Shown here: positions 9,297-17,885 of the stretch, in pieces
Position numbering within the stretch: position 1 is the first letter of the stretch
How the letters are laid out: each line of letters begins with the position of its first letter
Assembly (NCBI RefSeq): GCF_014701235.1
Contig: NZ_AP022873.1
Location: 1,364,001-1,428,000 of the forward strand
DNA: 64,000 nt
Direction: 5' to 3'
Origin: Dissulfurispira thermophila
Lineage (GTDB): Bacteria; Nitrospirota; Thermodesulfovibrionia; Thermodesulfovibrionales; Dissulfurispiraceae
Position numbers and translations under genes: made by a program
The notes under the pieces: model-generated
What the model was told of the DNA's origin: nothing
What the model saw: only the letters and a program-made list of their open reading frames with translations
Databases searched by the model: none

Positions 9297-9310
9297 AAGC
9301 CCCTCCTCTT

Positions 9311-9619
9311 CTATTTTAATTTTCTTTTTCTTTTTATCTGAGTGTCATGAATTTCTGTGTTGTCCCTATGAGCAATTAACTCTTCCCTGATTTCCTTCAC
9401 ATCTTGCTTTAATACAGTTACATCTTGTTTTAATGCAGATACATCTTGTTTTAATGCAGATACATCTTGCTTTAGAAATTTTACATCTTTTTTAATCTCA
9501 TCCTGAACATCTATAACAAATCCAAGTTTATATTGGAAGTCCTCGCTAAGGATACCCATATATCTCTTAATATCATTTCTGAATTCTTCTAAATCTTTTT
9601 TTGTAATATATTCATCCAT
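9311..9619 (-). CDS. Small coiled-coil protein, copy 2 (function unknown)
   Basis: The protein has 103 residues when started at the ATG at 9619 (MDEYITKKDLEEFRNDIKRY), which matches the start of the paralog at 7765-8091 and has AGAGG upstream. The first ~37 residues are nearly the same as the paralog's, then a heptad coil of LKQDVSA/LKQDVTV units, then EELIAHRDNTEIH and a basic tail (KRKRKLK). The heptad sequence differs from that of copy 1 (LKQDVxx against LEQRMDx), so the ends are conserved while the coils evolved separately. It sits between cheA and the CheW-CheZ gene, 14 nt from the latter. Confidence 0.75.
   Translation of the reverse strand: MDEYITKKDLEEFRNDIKRYMGILSEDFQYKLGFVIDVQDEIKKDVKFLKQDVSALKQDVSALKQDVTVLKQDVKEIREELIAHRDNTEIHDTQIKRKRKLK
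9401..9484 (-). repeat. Four 21-bp tandem coding repeats (heptads)
   Basis: Four 21-bp units lie at 9401-9421, 9422-9442, 9443-9463 and 9464-9484. The middle two are identical. They encode LKQDVxx heptads of the second coiled-coil paralog. The unit sequence is unrelated to that at 7854-7937 although the unit length and protein context are the same. Confidence 0.85.
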
Positions 9620-9644
9620 AGCAATCCTCTTTAACAAAAATTAT

Positions 9645-11438
9645 TTATTTGCTTGTTCTAAATATTCCCCTTGAAATCACAGCAAGGTCAAGGATTAAAA
9701 CAACCTTTCCATCACCTGTAATTGTTGCACCAAGAATCCCACACTCCTCTGATTCTATGCCATTGATAGTCTTTATGACAATCTCTTCTTGACCTAACAA
9801 CTCATCAACTGATATACAGAATCTCCTATCTCCAACTGTGGCAACAAGTACATAACTATTATCATGATCTATCTCTGACTTCCTTCTCACACCTAATACA
9901 TCAGACATTTCAAACATTGGCAGGACCTTGCCTCGTATGGTCAATACCCGTTGCCCTGTTACATCCTTTATATCGCTCTTTTTTACCCTGAGAGTCTCTT
10001 CTATCATTGACTGTGGTATTGCATAATATTCATCGCCTATCCTAACCATCATTGCCTGAAGTATTGCAAGTGTAAGCGGTAAGCTTATTTTAAATGTACT
10101 ACCAACATCCTTTTTTGTAATCACCTCAACATATCCGTTCAGTTTTGCAACATTTGTCTTTACAACATCCATTCCAACGCCGCGGCCACTCAGTTCTGTG
10201 GAAACCTCCTTTGTAGAAAATCCAGGCAAAAATATAAGGTTTATTGCAGCATCATCAGACATCCTCTGCGACTCTTCCTCTGTTATCAGACCCTTTGACA
10301 ATGCCTTTTTCTTGACAGATTCTACATCTATGCCCTTTCCATCATCAGATACCTCTATAACAATCATTGTGCCCTTCTGATAAGCACTTATAATTATTCT
10401 GCCTTTTGGTGGTTTTCCTTTGGCCTGTCTTTTTTCAGGAGACTCTATGCCATGGTCTATTGAATTCCTTATGATATGCACAAGGGGATCGCCGATATTT
10501 TCTATGACTGTCTTGTCAACCTCTGTATCTTCACCAAATATCTCTAAATCAATATCCTTGCCCAAATTCCTTGATAAATCCCTAACCATTCTCGGAAACT
10601 TGCCAAAGACCTTCTGAATTGGCTGCATTCTCATCTTCATTACAGCAAGCTGTAAATCTGATGTAACCCTATCAAGAAATCCTGTTGTCTCCAGAAGACC
10701 ATCCACATGGGGGTCGCCTGAATAACTCATGTCAAGTTTAGAAGCAAGATTAAGCAACCTATTTCTTGCAAGCACAATTTCTCCTGCAAGGTCCATTACC
10801 TTATCTATTCTTGATACATCAACTCTTAGAGTAGAAACAACCTCCCTTTCTTTTGTTATCTGCTCGACCACAGGCTCATGTTGAGATTTCGGTTTAGGTT
10901 TAGGTTGAGGTTTAGGTTCGGATTTCTCCTCAACCTTAACTTCAACTTTTTCTTCTATCTCTTTCCCTTTATCTTCTACCTTTTCTACCTTAACCTCAAT
11001 TTGTCTTTCTTCCTCAACCTCTGCCTTTTCCTGAATCACTCCTCCTGCAGCCGCTGTTTCTAATGCAGAATCAAGAGCCTTTAAAAGTTCTGATGTATCT
11101 TCTTCTATGCCATCTTTAAGTTTTATATGAAATATAAGGAGCCTCAAGGTATCCACACTTTTGAGAATCACATCCATCATTTCTCTTGAAAGTGCTACTT
11201 CACCATCGCGAAGCCTTTTCATGATACTCTCTGCCCTGTGAGCAACATCCACAATCTGCTGGAACCCAAGAAATCCTGCAGCACCTTTAAGGGTATGCAT
11301 CCCGCGAAATATCTCATTGAGGATATCTTTATCATATCCCTTTGTCTCCAACTCCACAAACATCGGGTCAATCTTTTCTAAAGTCTCTTCTGCCTCTGTA
11401 ACAAATTCATTTATTATTTCATCCATCTCATCAGCCAT
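9645..11438 (-). CDS. cheA: Chemotaxis histidine kinase CheA
   Basis: CheA autophosphorylates and passes phosphate to CheY and CheB. The 597-residue protein has an Hpt/P1 domain with phospho-acceptor H48 (GMHTLKGAAGFLGF). A ~65-residue charged, Pro/Lys-rich linker (KPQPKPKPKSQ) stands where the P2 CheY-binding domain usually is. Then come P3 (MDLAGEIVLARNRLL), the P4 ATPase (HIIRNSIDHGIE, SDDGKGID, GFSTKEV, GRGVGMDVV) and a CheW-like P5. The absence of a recognisable P2 is a visible difference from the E. coli enzyme. It lies downstream of the two CheY-like genes and upstream of the coiled-coil/CheW-CheZ group. Confidence 0.97.
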   Translation of the reverse strand: MADEMDEIINEFVTEAEETLEKIDPMFVELETKGYDKDILNEIFRGMHTLKGAAGFLGFQQIVDVAHRAESIMKRLRDGEVALSREMMDVILKSVDTLRLLIFHIKLKDGIEEDTSELLKALDSALETAAAGGVIQEKAEVEEERQIEVKVEKVEDKGKEIEEKVEVKVEEKSEPKPQPKPKPKSQHEPVVEQITKEREVVSTLRVDVSRIDKVMDLAGEIVLARNRLLNLASKLDMSYSGDPHVDGLLETTGFLDRVTSDLQLAVMKMRMQPIQKVFGKFPRMVRDLSRNLGKDIDLEIFGEDTEVDKTVIENIGDPLVHIIRNSIDHGIESPEKRQAKGKPPKGRIIISAYQKGTMIVIEVSDDGKGIDVESVKKKALSKGLITEEESQRMSDDAAINLIFLPGFSTKEVSTELSGRGVGMDVVKTNVAKLNGYVEVITKKDVGSTFKISLPLTLAILQAMMVRIGDEYYAIPQSMIEETLRVKKSDIKDVTGQRVLTIRGKVLPMFEMSDVLGVRRKSEIDHDNSYVLVATVGDRRFCISVDELLGQEEIVIKTINGIESEECGILGATITGDGKVVLILDLAVISRGIFRTSK

Positions 11439-11524
11439 GTCTGCCCCCTTTTTAGCTCATAATTAATTGCTGATAACTTAAGATTTTTGTGATAAGCTAT
11501 CAGTTAAAAGCTAATACTCTATAA

Positions 11525-11929
11525 TCATCCCGCTTTAAGAGATGTTTTCTTTTCTGCTATTTTTTCGAGTTTTTCTTTCAACACTTCGGCTGTAAATGGT
11601 TTAACAATGTAATTATCAACCCCTGCCTTTATTGCCTCGATAACCTTTTCTTTTTCTGCTTCAGCAGTTACCATGAGGAATGGTATATTTTTAAGTGGTT
11701 CAGCCTCCTGCCTTACATTCCTCAGGAGGTCTATTCCTTCCATATTCGGCATATTCCAGTCTGATACCACAAGTCCATAATTCCCGCTTCTCAGCTTATT
11801 AAGTGCCTGTGCTCCATCTTCTGCCTCATCTATATTTTCAAAACCTATCTGTTTTAAAAGATTTTTAACTATCCTCCTCATAGTTGGAAAGTCGTCTACC
11901 ACAAGAACCTTAATGCCAAAATTAAACAT
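11525..11929 (-). CDS. cheY: Chemotaxis response regulator CheY
   Basis: This 134-residue single receiver domain starts at the ATG at 11929 ([13 protein letters not shown]), with GGAGG eight bases upstream; the longer frame would need a GTG overlapping that Shine-Dalgarno. It has the acidic pair DD, phospho-acceptor D57 ([12 protein letters not shown]), T88 (MVTAE) and K110 (YIVKPF), all typical of true CheY. It would bind the FliM switch when phosphorylated. The start overlaps the stop of the upstream receiver gene by 8 nt, and its Shine-Dalgarno lies inside that gene, so the two are probably translationally coupled. Confidence 0.95.
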   Translation of the reverse strand: MFNFGIKVLVVDDFPTMRRIVKNLLKQIGFENIDEAEDGAQALNKLRSGNYGLVVSDWNMPNMEGIDLLRNVRQEAEPLKNIPFLMVTAEAEKEKVIEAIKAGVDNYIVKPFTAEVLKEKLEKIAEKKTSLKAG

Positions 11930-12314
11930 TACCCTCACCTCCTGTACTAAACATCTTTTTAAGTATTCTCTTTATGCTTTCATTTATCTGGTCAGCATTG
12001 GTTGGTTTGACAAGATAATCATCTACACCAGCTTCAAATGCCCTTTTTTTCTCATCCTCGTCAGCTTCTGTGGTAATCATAACAATAGGAATACTATTCA
12101 GGGTTGGGTCAGATTTCAGATTTCTTGTAAACTCTATTCCATCCATATAAGGCATGTTCATGTCAGTTAGAATAAAATTAATATCCTCTGTTCCAATCTT
12201 TTCCATAGCATCTAACCCATTTTCTGCAGTTATTACATCATATCCCTTTCCCTTAAGATATAGACTTAATAACTTCCTTGTAGTCTTGTCATCATCAACA
12301 ATCAGTATCTTCAT
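11922..12314 (-). CDS. CheY-like single-domain response regulator
   Basis: This 130-residue stand-alone receiver ([20 protein letters not shown]) has acceptor D51 ([12 protein letters not shown]), T81 region [11 protein letters not shown] and K109 region YLVKP. The active site is complete and there is no output domain. It is clearly diverged from the adjacent canonical CheY. It could be a second CheY, a phosphate sink or an adaptor; the sequence does not decide. The last codons (GGEGNV) overlap the RBS and start of cheY. Confidence 0.9.
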   Translation of the reverse strand: MKILIVDDDKTTRKLLSLYLKGKGYDVITAENGLDAMEKIGTEDINFILTDMNMPYMDGIEFTRNLKSDPTLNSIPIVMITTEADEDEKKRAFEAGVDDYLVKPTNADQINESIKRILKKMFSTGGEGNV

Positions 12315-12382
12315 AAAAGCCCCCTTTTTAGCTCATAGCTCCAGATTTTTGAATTAGCATCTATGAGCCAATATAAACCATG

Positions 12383-13213
12383 TTACACCTTCTGATAAAT
12401 TATTACTTTATTAATAACAACTGGTCTGAATGCCCTTGTTACATTGTGAAGGCTTTCAGATGTACCAACAAATAAATAACCATTCGGTCTCAATGAATCA
12501 TATAGGTTAGCAACTGCCTTTTGCTTTGCCTTATCATCAAAATATATGAGCACATTTCTACAGAATATAACATCAACACCTCTCACTGCCCTAACATCCC
12601 TGTCATCTATAAGATTAATTTTCATGAATTTAGTAAGTGATTTTACAGCAGATGATATAGAATATTGTTGATTGGTATTTATAAAATACTTCTTTAAGTA
12701 TGTGTCAGGAACATTTCTTATAGCATAAGAACCATAAATACCTGCTTTTGCTGAATTTAAAACCGAATCACTAATATCAGATGCATATATCTCTTTTCTA
12801 ATAGCAGCAGCCTCTGGTTTTTCCATTAGGATCATTGCAATAGTATATGGCTCTTCACCTGTTGAACATGCTGCAGACCATATCTTTATATCCCTCCGTC
12901 CTGTTTTTGCATTTTCAGCAACAACTCGATTAAAAAGTTCTCCTGCAAAGACATTAAACTGCTGCGGCTCTCTGAAAAAAAATGTCTCATTTGTTGTCAC
13001 CAGATTGAACATGGTATTGAGTTCATTTTTATCAGAACCGTATTTTAAAATATAAAGATAGTCTTCGTATCCTTTGAGATTTTTTTCCTGCAGCCTTTTA
13101 CCAAGCCTATTTTCTAAAAAATATTTTTTATTGTCAGGAATAAATATACCACTTTTTTCGTATATAAAATCCCTTAGTTGTTTAAAAACATCATCAGTCA
13201 TTAATAAACTCAT
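12383..13213 (-). CDS. cheR: Chemotaxis protein methyltransferase CheR
   Basis: CheR methylates chemoreceptor glutamates using S-adenosylmethionine. The 276-residue protein has the N-terminal helical domain (GIFIPDNKKYFLENRLGKRL) and the methyltransferase core. Its motifs are TTNETFFFREPQQF, WSAACSTGEEPYTIAMIL (SAM-binding loop), YASDIS and DVIFCRNVLIYFD. The length is normal. The start ATGA overlaps the stop of the HEAT-repeat gene, indicating translational coupling. Confidence 0.97.
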   Translation of the reverse strand: MSLLMTDDVFKQLRDFIYEKSGIFIPDNKKYFLENRLGKRLQEKNLKGYEDYLYILKYGSDKNELNTMFNLVTTNETFFFREPQQFNVFAGELFNRVVAENAKTGRRDIKIWSAACSTGEEPYTIAMILMEKPEAAAIRKEIYASDISDSVLNSAKAGIYGSYAIRNVPDTYLKKYFINTNQQYSISSAVKSLTKFMKINLIDDRDVRAVRGVDVIFCRNVLIYFDDKAKQKAVANLYDSLRPNGYLFVGTSESLHNVTRAFRPVVINKVIIYQKV

Positions 13214-15075
13214 AGAGAGCTTAATGCCTCCTTTATCTTGTCTCTCACATCAGGATTACTATGTTCTTTGTGCTGTGCTAATACTTCATATGCCTCTCTG
13301 CCTCCAATTTCTTTAATCGTATCTATAGCAGACATGACAACCGGGATAAATTCATCACTTAGCATAGTGCTTATCATGTTTATAGCCTCTTCCTTATCAC
13401 ATGAAAATGCTATTGCCTTAATAGTATAAAATCTCACCCATGGGTCATCATCATGCAAGGCATCGAATAATTCATGAGAGCAATAACGGGCTTCGCCAAG
13501 ACCAACCACTGCAGCCTTTCTTATATCCGGATCACTGTCTCCTAAAAACCAAATCAGCCTTGATACCGCCTTATCAGTGCCTATGCGTCCAAGACCATAT
13601 ATAGCTGCCATCTTTACTTTCTTATTTGGATCATCTGCAAGCACCAATAGAATATCTACATCAGATACTGTCTTTGCAATTATTTCACGAACATTGTCTC
13701 TGTAGCCTAAAACATTTGACAGAAAAACATCTGCATCTATTTTTATAAGTGCCTCTACAATCTTCTCTATAACATCGTAATACCTTTCCACCTCTAACAA
13801 ATCCATCAACGATTTAAATGCATCCTTTGCTCGAATATTTCCTATGGCTTCTATTGCAGAGCGTCTAACATGAGCATCCACATCCTTAATAGATACCTCA
13901 ATGAGATGTTCTGTGGAATTAGGTTCCCCTATCTCACCAAGTGCCTCTGCAGATGCCCTCCTTAAATCCCTTCTCACATCATCAAGGTAATCAACTAATT
14001 TGGAGATAGCCTTTTTGCTTCTTATATTTCCAAGTATTTCTATGGCAAAGGACTTGCCCCTGTATTTAATATCAGGAGAGTCAAGCAGATTTAACAACTC
14101 GTCTTCAGAATCTATAGAACTGATAGTGTCTTTTAGCAATCTGATCCTTTCCTCATTTTCAGGCACTGATGGATCTAAAGAGCCTGCAATATCCACTATC
14201 ACTGGCACCGCTTCTTTACAATTCAAAGAAACAATACCCTTCATGGCTATCTCCTTTTCTTCCCAATCACCATCCTTGAGCATTTTTATAAGATGCTCAG
14301 ACAGATCAGTCATTTCAGGAGTAATACCTATCTGGATAAGGCTCTTTATAATCGCATTGCCTTCATCTTGAGAAGCCTTTGGCAGATATGATATCAAGGC
14401 ATCCACTGCCTTTTCAGAGCCTATCTTCCCAAGCGTTTCAATTGCAGCAAAACATACAGCTTCAGATGAACTATTCAGAAGAGACCCTATATCTTTTACA
14501 GCCTCCACAGCCTTGAGATCTCCAAGTGCATCAAGTACAGAAAAACAGACCCACTCTTCATCTTTAATCGCCTTTATCAATTCAGGAATGGCATCCCTGT
14601 ATCCGAGTAGACCCAGACTTTTTGCTGCAGCAGCCCTCACATTTGCATTATGGTCATTAAGGAGCGGCATTATCATCGATGGTTCGACTCCCTTCTTTAT
14701 ATCTCCCATGAGGTCAATAACAAACTTCCTGACATCGTCATCTTTATCTTTCAAAAGTGGATAGAGAAGCGGTACAACTACACCATCAAGTGATGTAAGA
14801 ATAATCAAGGCAGTATTTCTGAGATATGAATTCTCCCGTAACAATGGTAATACCATGTATCCAACAATCTCACCGAAATATTCATTACTCTGTCCTATAG
14901 AGATAAGTGAACGCATTGCTGCATCCTGAACACCTGCATTTTCATCGCTCAATGATTTGATAAGTGGATATATTGCCCTCTCATCGCCTTCAGACAACTC
15001 CTCTGCAACCCTTCTCCTAATAACAGGGTCATTATCACCAAGTCTCTGAATCAGTTTTTTAATGTTTCTGGTCAT
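13210..15075 (-). CDS. HEAT-repeat protein coupled to CheR
   Basis: The 621-residue protein is built almost entirely of ~30-residue HEAT/PBS-lyase-like repeats, with recurrent units such as DNDPVIRRRVAEELSE, DHNANVRAAAAKSLGLLG, DVDAHVRRSAIEAIGNI and DSDPDIRKAAVVGLGEA. There is no signal peptide or membrane helix. HEAT solenoids are protein-binding scaffolds, and HEAT-repeat proteins of unknown role occur in some other chemosensory operons such as those of myxobacteria. The gene overlaps cheR by 4 nt (ATGA), so it should be made in step with CheR. A scaffold for CheR or the receptor array is plausible but inferred. Confidence 0.85.
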   Translation of the reverse strand: MTRNIKKLIQRLGDNDPVIRRRVAEELSEGDERAIYPLIKSLSDENAGVQDAAMRSLISIGQSNEYFGEIVGYMVLPLLRENSYLRNTALIILTSLDGVVVPLLYPLLKDKDDDVRKFVIDLMGDIKKGVEPSMIMPLLNDHNANVRAAAAKSLGLLGYRDAIPELIKAIKDEEWVCFSVLDALGDLKAVEAVKDIGSLLNSSSEAVCFAAIETLGKIGSEKAVDALISYLPKASQDEGNAIIKSLIQIGITPEMTDLSEHLIKMLKDGDWEEKEIAMKGIVSLNCKEAVPVIVDIAGSLDPSVPENEERIRLLKDTISSIDSEDELLNLLDSPDIKYRGKSFAIEILGNIRSKKAISKLVDYLDDVRRDLRRASAEALGEIGEPNSTEHLIEVSIKDVDAHVRRSAIEAIGNIRAKDAFKSLMDLLEVERYYDVIEKIVEALIKIDADVFLSNVLGYRDNVREIIAKTVSDVDILLVLADDPNKKVKMAAIYGLGRIGTDKAVSRLIWFLGDSDPDIRKAAVVGLGEARYCSHELFDALHDDDPWVRFYTIKAIAFSCDKEEAINMISTMLSDEFIPVVMSAIDTIKEIGGREAYEVLAQHKEHSNPDVRDKIKEALSSL

Positions 15076-15158
15076 TAAATACCCCCTATCCCATCACTGT
15101 GCTTAATCCCTTAACTACTTTAGCCTATAGCTTATAAGATTTTAGGAATATAATTCAA

Positions 15159-15905
15159 CTAACATGCGTTCCTGAAATCTTCCATTATGCTTTTCAATTT
15201 AACCAAAACCTTCCCGTGAAGTTGACAAACCCTTGACTCACTAATATTCAAAATCTTCCCTATCTCTTTCATAGTAAGTTCCTCAAAATAATAAAGTGTT
15301 ACTACGAGCCTCTCATTGTCCGGAAGTCCATCTATTGCCTTACCAAGAACAGACTTTAACTCCTTTAAATTCAAAACATCTACTATATCTCTTTCATCTT
15401 CCTTTGATATACATTCCAGAATATCAAGTGATTTGCCATCTTTATTTATACCCAGATCCTCGAGGCTCATCATATTCATAGTATTGGCTATAGAGAGTGT
15501 CTTATAAAGTTCATCAAGGGTTATATCTAATTTTTCTGCAACTTCCTCATCTGTAGCAAGACGATTATAACTCTTTTCAATTTCCATATAGGCATTTCTG
15601 ACCTCTTCAAGTTTTTTACGCGCATCTTTCGATGCCCATTGCATCGAGCGTATCTCATCGATTATAGCTCCTCTTATTCTAAAGTCTGCAAAAGTGCTAA
15701 GAGTTGCATTCATAGATGGGTCATACCTTTCTATAGCCTCTAAAAGTCCTACTACCCCTGCTGATACTAAGTCTTCAACACTCAATTCTGAAGGAAGTCC
15801 AAATGCATATTTATTAGCATAGTATTTTACTCTCGGCAGGAATTGCTCTATTATTCTCTCTTTTTCTTTTTCAGATAGTTTATGCTTTTTAGGTCTTTTT
15901 GGCAT
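15159..15905 (-). CDS. fliA: RNA polymerase sigma factor for flagellar genes, sigma-28
   Basis: This 248-residue sigma-70-family protein has the FliA/WhiG layout. Region 2 is VEDLVSAGVVGLLEAIERYD with STFADFRIRGAIIDEIR, region 3 is KSYNRLATDEEVAEKLDIT, and region 4 is LPDNERLVVTLYYFEELTMKEIGKILNISESRV. It would direct late flagellar and chemotaxis genes. Lying between flhG and the chemotaxis genes fits the class. I could not find a strong TAAA-N15-GCCGATAA promoter in the window. Confidence 0.96.
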   Translation of the reverse strand: MPKRPKKHKLSEKEKERIIEQFLPRVKYYANKYAFGLPSELSVEDLVSAGVVGLLEAIERYDPSMNATLSTFADFRIRGAIIDEIRSMQWASKDARKKLEEVRNAYMEIEKSYNRLATDEEVAEKLDITLDELYKTLSIANTMNMMSLEDLGINKDGKSLDILECISKEDERDIVDVLNLKELKSVLGKAIDGLPDNERLVVTLYYFEELTMKEIGKILNISESRVCQLHGKVLVKLKSIMEDFRNAC

Positions 15906-15974
15906 ATTTTCATTATATCTGAATTGATCTTTTTAATACACTCGTTATTGTCATACGCTCTATGCTCTTTGCCA

Positions 15975-16826
15975 TTAGCCAACTCTCAGTGCCTTTTTCA
16001 AGAAAAACTGTATATTGCCCTTTACCTCACTGAGTGGATTATCAAGCACCTTCTTGCCTATACCTGCCAGCCTTTTTGCAAAGTTGCTGTTTGGATACAT
16101 TGCAATAAAACCCTTCTGAGCAATTATTGCATCCTTCACATGTGGATCAAAAGGCAGGTAACCAAGATAATCTATAGATAGACCAAGAAACTTATCTGCA
16201 ACTATTGCCAATTTTCTAAATGTATCAAATGCCTCTTTCTCTGAACGTGCTGTATTGACAAGGATTCTGAAATGTCTTTCTTGAAAATCCCTTGAAAGCA
16301 CCTTTATCAAAGCATATGCATCAGCTATAGATGTTGGTTCTGAGGTTACAACTACTATTGTCTCTTGTGCAGCACTACAGAAAAACAGCACATTGTCCGA
16401 TATGCCTGCACCTGTATCAATAAGAAATATATCAAACGGTATATCAAATTCATCAAGTTCAGAAACAAGCTTTAGTCTGTGTTTATCTGTGAGCTTTGTA
16501 AGCTCTCTAATACCGGAACTCGCCGGCAGTATCATTATTCCAAGAGGTCCTGTCACTATAATATCTTTTATCTTCTTCTCTCCTAATAGTACATGTTTGA
16601 GATTATATTTTGGGGCTATGCCAAACAGAACATCTATATTGCTCAATCCTAAATCAGCATCAAGCACAAGCACTCTCTTGTTAAGACTTGCATAAAATAA
16701 GGCAAGATTGGCTACAAAGTTTGTTTTTCCAACACCGCCTTTTCCGCTTGAGACAGCAATTATCCGCTGCAAATCTGTAGTATATCTAATCCTGTCTTCT
16801 GCCTTCTGTTTTTTGTCTTCTATCAT
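15975..16826 (-). CDS. flhG: MinD-like ATPase FlhG (FleN/YlxH), flagellar number control
   Basis: This 283-residue ParA/MinD ATPase has a deviant Walker A (SSGKGGVGKTNFVANLA), DADLGLSNIDVLFG and IDTGAGIS motifs. It works with FlhF to set flagellar number and position. The N terminus (MIEDKKQKAEDRIRYTTDLQ) is encoded by a stretch of CTTCTG-type repeats (16791-16822) belonging to a repeat family found elsewhere in the window, and does not look like the usual FlhG start. The ATG overlaps the flhF stop by one base (TAATG). Confidence 0.94.
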   Translation of the reverse strand: MIEDKKQKAEDRIRYTTDLQRIIAVSSGKGGVGKTNFVANLALFYASLNKRVLVLDADLGLSNIDVLFGIAPKYNLKHVLLGEKKIKDIIVTGPLGIMILPASSGIRELTKLTDKHRLKLVSELDEFDIPFDIFLIDTGAGISDNVLFFCSAAQETIVVVTSEPTSIADAYALIKVLSRDFQERHFRILVNTARSEKEAFDTFRKLAIVADKFLGLSIDYLGYLPFDPHVKDAIIAQKGFIAMYPNSNFAKRLAGIGKKVLDNPLSEVKGNIQFFLKKALRVG

Positions 16827-17869
16827 TAAACACCTCCAACAATCAGACCTGCAAGAAATTCAGGAGTAGGAATCCTTATATCATCAGGAATGTCCGGACC
16901 TGTTGCAACAAAAGATAATGGCCGACTTGTGAGCAGCGAAAGATTATAAAGATTTCCATATTGTGTCGCCATATCTAGCTTTGTAAAACCGATAGAATCA
17001 ATCATTTCGGTATTGCATCTTTGCCATGCCTTGAGGGCTGCCTGTGTATCCATAGATGCATCAATGAGAAAGCATTTTTTCATAGGAAATCCTGAAGGGA
17101 ATATATCCTTTATGTCCTCAAGTATTTCTTTATATTCATAGCCAGGTGTATCAATAAGAATAGGACCTCTTCCCATCTCGCGATAAACAATCTTTGGCAG
17201 ATCACTCACATTTCTTATGACCTTCAATGGACACTTTATCTGTTTAGAAAGTTCCTTCATATATGCTATAGAACCAATCCGGTTATCATCGAGTGAAATA
17301 AGATTTACCTGCTTCTTTTTTAATGCAAGCAAATGAGCAACCTTTGACATGGTAGTAGTCTTGCCGACACCGGGTGGACCAAGAAATATAAGTCCGCTCT
17401 CTTCTGCAGAAGACATACCCTGTATCTTCAAGTCTTTTTTTATCGCCCCCTTGAGACTATCAAGGGAATCATGTGACCTTTCAAGTAAAATTATAGCAAA
17501 CTGTGTATCAACGCCTTGCTTTACAAGGAGATTGAATAGTCCCTTTTTATCCTTTCCAATCCTCAATGTAGGCACTATCGGGCGCAATGTCTCCTTTAAA
17601 AAACCCATTTCATCCCTAAGTCCTCTTATCTCTTTTAAAATCTCTTCGACACCAGAAAACACCTCGCCAGTTGGCTTAGATATATCAACAGATACACTTT
17701 CTGAATCATCAATAGCAGCAGTAACTTCTACAGCATCCTTGTTAACAATCCCGAAAGGCCCTGTCTTTACTGACTTACTTGAAAGTATTATCGCATCTGG
17801 TCCGAGTTCTTTTTTCACGATTTCAAGGGCTTCTTTAAAACTACGACCAACAAATTTCTTGATTTTCAT
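16826..17869 (-). CDS. flhF: Flagellar SRP-family GTPase FlhF
   Basis: FlhF marks the site of flagellar assembly. The 347-residue protein has the FlhF N-terminal region (KFVGRSFKEALEIVKKELGP) and an NG GTPase domain with P-loop LGPPGVGKTTTMSKVAHL, SLDDNRIGSIAYMKELS and LIDTPGYEY. The C terminus carries TKLDMATQYGNLYNL. It lies downstream of flhA with a 16-nt gap and is followed at once by flhG, the common order. Confidence 0.96.
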   Translation of the reverse strand: MKIKKFVGRSFKEALEIVKKELGPDAIILSSKSVKTGPFGIVNKDAVEVTAAIDDSESVSVDISKPTGEVFSGVEEILKEIRGLRDEMGFLKETLRPIVPTLRIGKDKKGLFNLLVKQGVDTQFAIILLERSHDSLDSLKGAIKKDLKIQGMSSAEESGLIFLGPPGVGKTTTMSKVAHLLALKKKQVNLISLDDNRIGSIAYMKELSKQIKCPLKVIRNVSDLPKIVYREMGRGPILIDTPGYEYKEILEDIKDIFPSGFPMKKCFLIDASMDTQAALKAWQRCNTEMIDSIGFTKLDMATQYGNLYNLSLLTSRPLSFVATGPDIPDDIRIPTPEFLAGLIVGGV

Positions 17870-17885
17870 CTATTATCCCTCCAAT

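Noticed and set aside
11914-11938. GTG start of cheY at 11938
   Set aside because: The GTG lies inside the Shine-Dalgarno GGAGGTG; the ATG at 11929 is correctly spaced and conserved in CheY starts.
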